Source of the DNA: Sporomusa ovata DSM 2662
GTDB lineage: Bacteria; Bacillota; Negativicutes; Sporomusales; Sporomusaceae
DNA length: 64,000 nucleotides
Assembly (NCBI RefSeq): GCF_000445445.1
Contig: NZ_ASXP01000002.1
Location: 806,001 to 870,000, forward strand
Direction of reading: 5' to 3'
Part shown: positions 59,963-64,000 of the stretch, piece by piece
Layout of the letters: each line of letters starts with the position of its first letter
Numbering within the stretch: position 1 is the first letter of the stretch
Translations under genes and position numbers: made by a program
The notes under the pieces: model-generated
Told to the model about the DNA's origin: nothing
The model's database searches: none
Seen by the model: the letters and a program-made list of their open reading frames with translations, nothing else

Positions 59963-60811
59963 ATGGAAATTAAAGCAATTAAAAAACTAAAACTGTATGG
60001 TTTTAATAATCTTACTAAGACACTTAGCTTTAATATGTATGATATCTGTTATGCGAAGACGCCGCAGCATCGTCATTCTTATATTGAGTATATTGATGAA
60101 GAGTATAGTGCTGAACGGTTGACCAATATTCTAACAGAAGTGGCCAATATAATTGGAGCTAATATCTTAAATATTGCCAAGCAGGATTATGATCCCCAGG
60201 GCGCCAGTGTGACCATGCTGATTTCGGAAGAGCCGGTTAACCAACCGGGAGAGCCTGTAACCAGCGAGGAGTGCGGAGAATGTGAGCTTAACAGTGAGCA
60301 GCTTAAGTCAGAGGCCGTTGTCTGCCACCTGGATAAAAGCCACATCACTGTTCATACCTATCCTGAAAGCCATCCGGATGAAGGTATCAGCACCTTCCGG
60401 GCAGATATTGATGTATCGACTTGCGGTCATATTTCGCCGCTCAAGGCCTTGAACTTTCTGATTAATACTTTCCAGCCGGATATTACAGCCATTGATTACC
60501 GGGTGCGAGGTTTTACCCGCGATGTGAATGGCAAAAAGTATTTTATCGATCATAAAATTAATTCTATCCAAAACTATATTTCCAGCGAGAATCGGGACAT
60601 ATACCAAATGATTGATGTTAATGTCTATCAAGAAAATATTTTCCATACTAAAATGTTGTTAAAGGAATTTGATTTGGATAACTATTTATTTGGAACCGCT
60701 AAAAAGGAACTCATGGCTGGTGAGAAGAAAAAAATTAAACAGCGCCTCAAAAAAGAGATGGCTGAGATTTTTTATGGGAAAAATATTCCCAAAGTCAATT
60801 TGAAATTATGA
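59963..60811 (+). CDS. speD: S-adenosylmethionine decarboxylase proenzyme
   Basis: About 282 residues, the long E. coli-type proenzyme rather than the short Bacillus SpeH. It matures by internal serinolysis to form a pyruvoyl group; KSHITVHTYPESHPDEG near residue 130 is the site, with Ser as the pyruvoyl residue. It makes decarboxylated SAM for spermidine. ATG 59963 follows GAGGAGAAGGA. No spermidine synthase (speE) is nearby, and a terminator follows. Confidence 0.93.
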   Translation: MEIKAIKKLKLYGFNNLTKTLSFNMYDICYAKTPQHRHSYIEYIDEEYSAERLTNILTEVANIIGANILNIAKQDYDPQGASVTMLISEEPVNQPGEPVTSEECGECELNSEQLKSEAVVCHLDKSHITVHTYPESHPDEGISTFRADIDVSTCGHISPLKALNFLINTFQPDITAIDYRVRGFTRDVNGKKYFIDHKINSIQNYISSENRDIYQMIDVNVYQENIFHTKMLLKEFDLDNYLFGTAKKELMAGEKKKIKQRLKKEMAEIFYGKNIPKVNLKL

Positions 60812-60818
60812 GTACATT

Positions 60819-60848
60819 AAAATCCCCCAATTGGGGGATTTTATTTTT
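60819..60848 (+). terminator. Terminator behind speD
   Basis: AAAATCCCCC pairs with GGGGGATTTT around AATT and is followed by ATTTTT. It runs up to the ATG of the cytochrome gene, leaving the GGGGGA as that gene's only ribosome-site candidate. Confidence 0.93.
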
Positions 60849-61430
60849 ATGAAACTATTATTACAGCCTTTGCCTGTGCGTATTTTTCACTGGATTATGG
60901 CTCTTACCATTAGCTATCTTATTGTAACAGGACTGTATCTCCATGACCCCTGGGGGATGCTAGCATATGGCGTAATGCGCAAAACACATACTATTGCCGG
61001 TATTATACTTCTTTTGAATTTATGGGGGCAGATTTACTACTATCTTGTTACCGGCAAATATACCGAGGTACTGTTTACGCCGCACGATTTTCCCAACCTG
61101 CGCAGCTTTTTTCGCTATGCGTTGTTTATCACTGAAAATCACCCGAATTATGGGCGCTATAACCCGGGGCAAAAAGTACTATTTACTTCCTGGGGACTAG
61201 CTACCCTGCTAGCGGGAGTGGCTGCATTACCGTATTTCTTCCCGGAGTATGCTGTTTGGCTCAGTCGGCCGTTTGGTGGTCTTGGAGGGATTCGGATTAT
61301 TTTTTACGGCATTACCATGTTTTTTCTGGCAACCATTCCGCTGCATTTGTATTTGGCGTTAACCGAAGAACCTGCCAAGTTGCAGGCGATGTTCTCAGGT
61401 TATATAAACAAAGAACCTAAGGTAAAGTAA
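60849..61430 (+). CDS. Cytochrome b (b561/thiosulfate-reductase-type) membrane protein
   Basis: About 193 residues with four or five membrane helices. Haem-ligand-like histidines lie in VRIFHWIMALTISYLIVTGL, RKTHTIAGIILLLNLWG and IPLHLYLALTEEP. It resembles di-haem b subunits of Ni/Fe hydrogenases or formate dehydrogenases, which link a periplasmic or cytoplasmic enzyme to quinone. ATG 60849 is at the edge of the speD terminator, so its transcription must come from read-through. No catalytic partner is adjacent. Confidence 0.85.
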   Translation: MKLLLQPLPVRIFHWIMALTISYLIVTGLYLHDPWGMLAYGVMRKTHTIAGIILLLNLWGQIYYYLVTGKYTEVLFTPHDFPNLRSFFRYALFITENHPNYGRYNPGQKVLFTSWGLATLLAGVAALPYFFPEYAVWLSRPFGGLGGIRIIFYGITMFFLATIPLHLYLALTEEPAKLQAMFSGYINKEPKVK

Positions 61431-61434
61431 AACT

Positions 61435-62949
61435 TTAATGCATTGTATCTAGGTTTAAGGCTAATGTTGGCTGATAACCCTGGGGTTGACAGTGATCTTG
61501 CATTTTGGCGGACTTTATCATTGCGGTCAATACTTGCCGACCGGTATCCATCCCTTGGGCACCGATTAAGATAATAAGATCACCGGCACAGGCATGACTG
61601 AGAGCAGCTTTGATCGCCGCAGATAAAGTGCGGGTGTGGGTATAGGCGGTTTTTAGTGTGTTGAGTGATGACAGAAAGGCTACTCTTTCTTCAGGGGTTA
61701 CTGTATCAGGTGGACCAACCTGGTCGGCGCTGTCGGTAATAATTAATTCAAACGGTAATCTTTTACTGAGACAGGCAAGGGTTGCGGCATTGGCCGCGTT
61801 AATTGCCGGACCGCGCTGACCGCGAATGGCATTAACCACAATAAGCTGCCGATACCGCAATGTGTTTGTTGTATCAAATACAGCTTCAATACTGCCTGGA
61901 TTTAAAGCCGTATCATCAACAACCGTGAGTCCGTCGATATGAAAAATATCCATACGCCGTTCAACGCCCCGGAAATCGGCTAGCGCCTGGGAAATAACTG
62001 CTGGTGTCAGGCCTTGCAGCAAGGCGGCGGCAGCGGCAAGTAGTGCATTTTCGATATTATGGCGTCCGGGAATGGCTAATTTCATAGGATATTGGCCGGC
62101 TGGTACCTGCTGGCCATTGAGTGCCACCAACGGGTTGCTGACCGTAAGGGTAAAGCTGCTGCCATAGGCTGTCAGGTGGGTAATCCTGGCGCAGATGTCG
62201 GCCGGGTTATTGACCGCAACGGTAATAAGTCTGCCGGTAAAATGGGAAGCCATGACCTGGCAGTACGGATCGTCGATATTAACAATCAGGGGTGTATGGG
62301 GAGTTAGTAACTCCAGAAATTTAGTTTTAGCCGCAAGGTAGTTAGCGAAATTGCCATGAAAGTCGAGGTGGTCGGCACATAGATTGCTAAGTATGCCTGT
62401 GGAAAAACGAACATGAGTAACGCGATGCATTTCAACGCCCTGTGCAGATACTTCCATAGCGGCATGGGTAACTTTGTTGCTAAGCATTTGTGATAGATAG
62501 TGCTGAAGCGAAACAGCATCTGGTGTTGTCAGGGTACTGGGGATAGCATTTTTGCCGGTATTGACCCGGACGGTGCCAATAAGTCCTGTTTGAAAGCCGT
62601 TACGGATAAAAATATGCTCAAGCAGACAGGCAATAGTAGTTTTACCATTAGAGCCTGTTATACCTACAAGGTTCAATTTTCGTGATGGATTATCATAAAA
62701 GACCGCAGCCAGTTCAGAGAGAGCCAATCTGGCGTTAGCTACAACAAGTACCGGAATGGGCAGTGTTGGCAGATGGTCCGGGCAATCGCTCACAATGACC
62801 AGTGCTCCCCGGTCAGCGGCAGCTTGGGCAAATGTATTGCCATCGACGGCGTGGCCACAGATAGCCACAAAAATATACCCTGGCTGTACCTTGGCAGAAT
62901 GGCAGGTAATTCCCGTTGCTTTGCTAACCCAATTCTCAAGTACCTGCAT
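61435..62949 (-). CDS. murE: UDP-N-acetylmuramoyl-tripeptide/dipeptide synthetase (Mur ligase, MurE type)
   Basis: About 504 residues. Mur-ligase order: N-terminal UDP-binding domain (1-105), central ATP domain with GITGSNGKTTIACLLEHIF near 110 and STLTTPDAVSL, EVSAQGVEMHR, and C-terminal domain with RMDIFHIDGLTVVDDTALNPGS. MurE adds the third stem residue (meso-diaminopimelate or lysine) to UDP-MurNAc-dipeptide. The usual C-terminal DNPR-type motif that selects diaminopimelate is not obvious here. ATG 62949 has GGAGG seven bases upstream; it diverges from the VanW gene. Its lone position outside a dcw cluster suggests a second copy. Confidence 0.75.
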   Translation of the reverse strand: MQVLENWVSKATGITCHSAKVQPGYIFVAICGHAVDGNTFAQAAADRGALVIVSDCPDHLPTLPIPVLVVANARLALSELAAVFYDNPSRKLNLVGITGSNGKTTIACLLEHIFIRNGFQTGLIGTVRVNTGKNAIPSTLTTPDAVSLQHYLSQMLSNKVTHAAMEVSAQGVEMHRVTHVRFSTGILSNLCADHLDFHGNFANYLAAKTKFLELLTPHTPLIVNIDDPYCQVMASHFTGRLITVAVNNPADICARITHLTAYGSSFTLTVSNPLVALNGQQVPAGQYPMKLAIPGRHNIENALLAAAAALLQGLTPAVISQALADFRGVERRMDIFHIDGLTVVDDTALNPGSIEAVFDTTNTLRYRQLIVVNAIRGQRGPAINAANAATLACLSKRLPFELIITDSADQVGPPDTVTPEERVAFLSSLNTLKTAYTHTRTLSAAIKAALSHACAGDLIILIGAQGMDTGRQVLTAMIKSAKMQDHCQPQGYQPTLALNLDTMH

Positions 62950-63008
62950 ATGATTTCCTCCTTGTCGGCAAATAAGATACTTCATGGTATTCCCACTATA
63001 GGCAGGAG

Positions 63009-63860
63009 GTGAACGAGATAAAAAAACTTTTGCAATTTCTGTTACTCATGCTTATTATGCTACCGGCACTTAATACAGGCTGTGGCCTAAAAACGCCTGC
63101 TCCCAAACCGGAAGTTCGCCTGGTGGCTGACCAGGTTACCATTGAAGGACAGCTTGTAGGCGCTATGACGGTGGAAGAAGCCAGCAGAGTTTTGATTAAC
63201 GTGGCCAAGGCCAAAGATGTGCCGGCCGTAAATGCCGGCTTTGCCCCTGAAACCGGCGAGGTTATTCCTGAACGTCTGGGTCAGCGTCTCAATGTGTCAG
63301 CCACTCTGAACGAATTGCTTGCTGCAGCACCTGGCAGCAAGGTTGCACCGGTGTATCAGCATTTTGCGCCTGATATTACCCAAGATAAGCTGGCTCGTAG
63401 TCACAGGCTGGGATGCTATGCTACACAGATTTTGGATGATAGCCCGGGGCGTCTTACGAATATCCGTCTGACAGCCAAGTTAATCAACAACACAGTTCTT
63501 GAATCCGGGCAGGAATTTTCCTTCAACAGACTAACAGGCGAACCGACGGCCAGCCGGGGTTTTCAACCAGCAGCTGTATTTGGCGATAAGGGGAAAACGG
63601 AGCAGGGGCTTGGGGGTGGCATGTGCCAGGTATCATCCACCTTATATAATGCGGTATTGGCTGCAAATCTTACAGTTACCGAGCGTCATCCTCATTCCCA
63701 ACCGGTAAACTATGTACCTCCAGGCAAGGATGCCACTACTTACACAGATAAGGATTTTCGCTTTATCAACACCACGCGCCATCGCCTGATAAGCCGTGTA
63801 TTTACTGATGAGACAGGTTCTCAGCTAACAGTGGAACTATGGGGATTGCCTGACGTATAA
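63009..63860 (+). CDS. VanW family exported protein
   Basis: About 283 residues. An N-terminal signal (KKLLQFLLLMLIMLPAL) ends at LNTGC, a possible lipoprotein site, and the VanW domain (about 130-275) shows the marks SGQEFSFNRLTGEPTASRGF, GGGMCQVSSTLYNAVL and ERHPHS. VanW proteins accompany vancomycin-type and spore genes but their function is unknown. GTG 63009 lies within AGGAGGTGA itself; ATA at 63018, seven bases behind that site, is the next in-frame candidate. Confidence 0.85.
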   Translation: MNEIKKLLQFLLLMLIMLPALNTGCGLKTPAPKPEVRLVADQVTIEGQLVGAMTVEEASRVLINVAKAKDVPAVNAGFAPETGEVIPERLGQRLNVSATLNELLAAAPGSKVAPVYQHFAPDITQDKLARSHRLGCYATQILDDSPGRLTNIRLTAKLINNTVLESGQEFSFNRLTGEPTASRGFQPAAVFGDKGKTEQGLGGGMCQVSSTLYNAVLAANLTVTERHPHSQPVNYVPPGKDATTYTDKDFRFINTTRHRLISRVFTDETGSQLTVELWGLPDV

Positions 63861-63902
63861 GCTTGAAGCTTTCCAGACATACTAAACACGAGGTGGGAGA
63901 GC

Positions 63903-64000
63903 ATGAAAAACAAGGCATTGAATACCGCACTAGTCGTAGGAATTTTGCTGGCATTTCTCACGGGAGCCTACACACTACTCAAGCCTCCCGCCCAAAAACC
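63903..64000 (+). CDS. Exported protein, start only (cut by window edge)
   Basis: ATG 63903 follows GAGGTGGGAGAGC. The first 32 codons give a basic start and a hydrophobic signal or anchor (LNTALVVGILLAFLTGAYTL) and then KPPAQK. The rest is outside the window, so no function can be given. It is probably co-transcribed with the VanW gene. Confidence 0.65.
   Translation, partial: MKNKALNTALVVGILLAFLTGAYTLLKPPAQK

Noticed and set aside
1..64000. CRISPR arrays, rRNA or tRNA genes, prophage modules
   Set aside because: No regularly spaced direct repeats, rRNA segments, complete tRNA cloverleaf or phage structural genes were seen.

Overview
The window reads as chromosome from an anaerobic, low-to-mid GC Firmicute, most likely a Negativicutes/Sporomusa-type bacterium. 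This is inferred from several things together: strong GGAGG ribosome binding sites with frequent TTG and GTG starts, T-box and FMN-riboswitch control, the ispE-purR-glmU-prs-pth gene order of Firmicutes, many ferredoxin and 2-oxoacid:ferredoxin oxidoreductase genes, an E. coli-type single-domain RibB and long-form SpeD, and lone chemotaxis parts. No rRNA, tRNA or CRISPR array was found. The genus is a guess; the phylum is fairly secure.

Layout. 1-4.1 kb: the end of an L,D-transpeptidase gene (minus strand), then cyanophycinase and cyanophycin synthetase (make and mobilise the Asp-Arg nitrogen store). 4.2-13.9 kb: a housekeeping run (CheW, ispE, GntR regulator, NTP transferase, purR, glmU, prs, GNAT, polysaccharide deacetylase, pth, radical SAM). 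14-20.1 kb: accessory region with DUF2284, a lone biotin carboxylase, an IS3-family remnant, a YoaP-type acetyltransferase, dispersed palindromic repeats and a higBA-like toxin-antitoxin locus whose toxin is frameshifted. 20.2-24 kb: amino-acid permease, two exported proteins of unknown role and a decayed regulator gene. 24-28.9 kb: histidine degradation from urocanate to methenyl-THF (hutU, hutI, ftcD, fchA). 29-37.5 kb: Lrp, isochorismatase, YkgJ protein, FMN-riboswitch ribB, UspA, iron-sulfur and ferritin-like proteins, a degenerate GGDEF sensor, ferredoxin and a Crp/Fnr regulator.

37.6-48 kb is the metabolic core: a T-box with a duplicated antiterminator/terminator module controls serA. 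Then comes a tight run glcE-glcF-glcD-korD-korA-korB-korC, which would oxidise a 2-hydroxyacid to a 2-oxoacid and pass that to a ferredoxin-reducing oxidoreductase. It is followed by a two-gene unit made of a compact siroheme/4Fe-4S reductase fused to a DUF1858 domain and an unrecognised partner. This last pair is the best candidate for an uncharacterised redox system in the window.

48-64 kb: methyltransferase, soluble chemoreceptor, a truncated exported protein interrupted by a palindromic repeat, acyltransferase-like membrane protein, SMR-like transporter, DUF47-PiT phosphate uptake, purL, VOC protein, an array of five stem-loops, a small Cys-rich protein, DUF2156, speD, cytochrome b, murE, a VanW protein and the start of another exported protein. 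Coordinates of starts were chosen by Shine-Dalgarno position where the longest frame was unlikely; two genes (58853 and 63009) have their best-placed start at an isoleucine codon.
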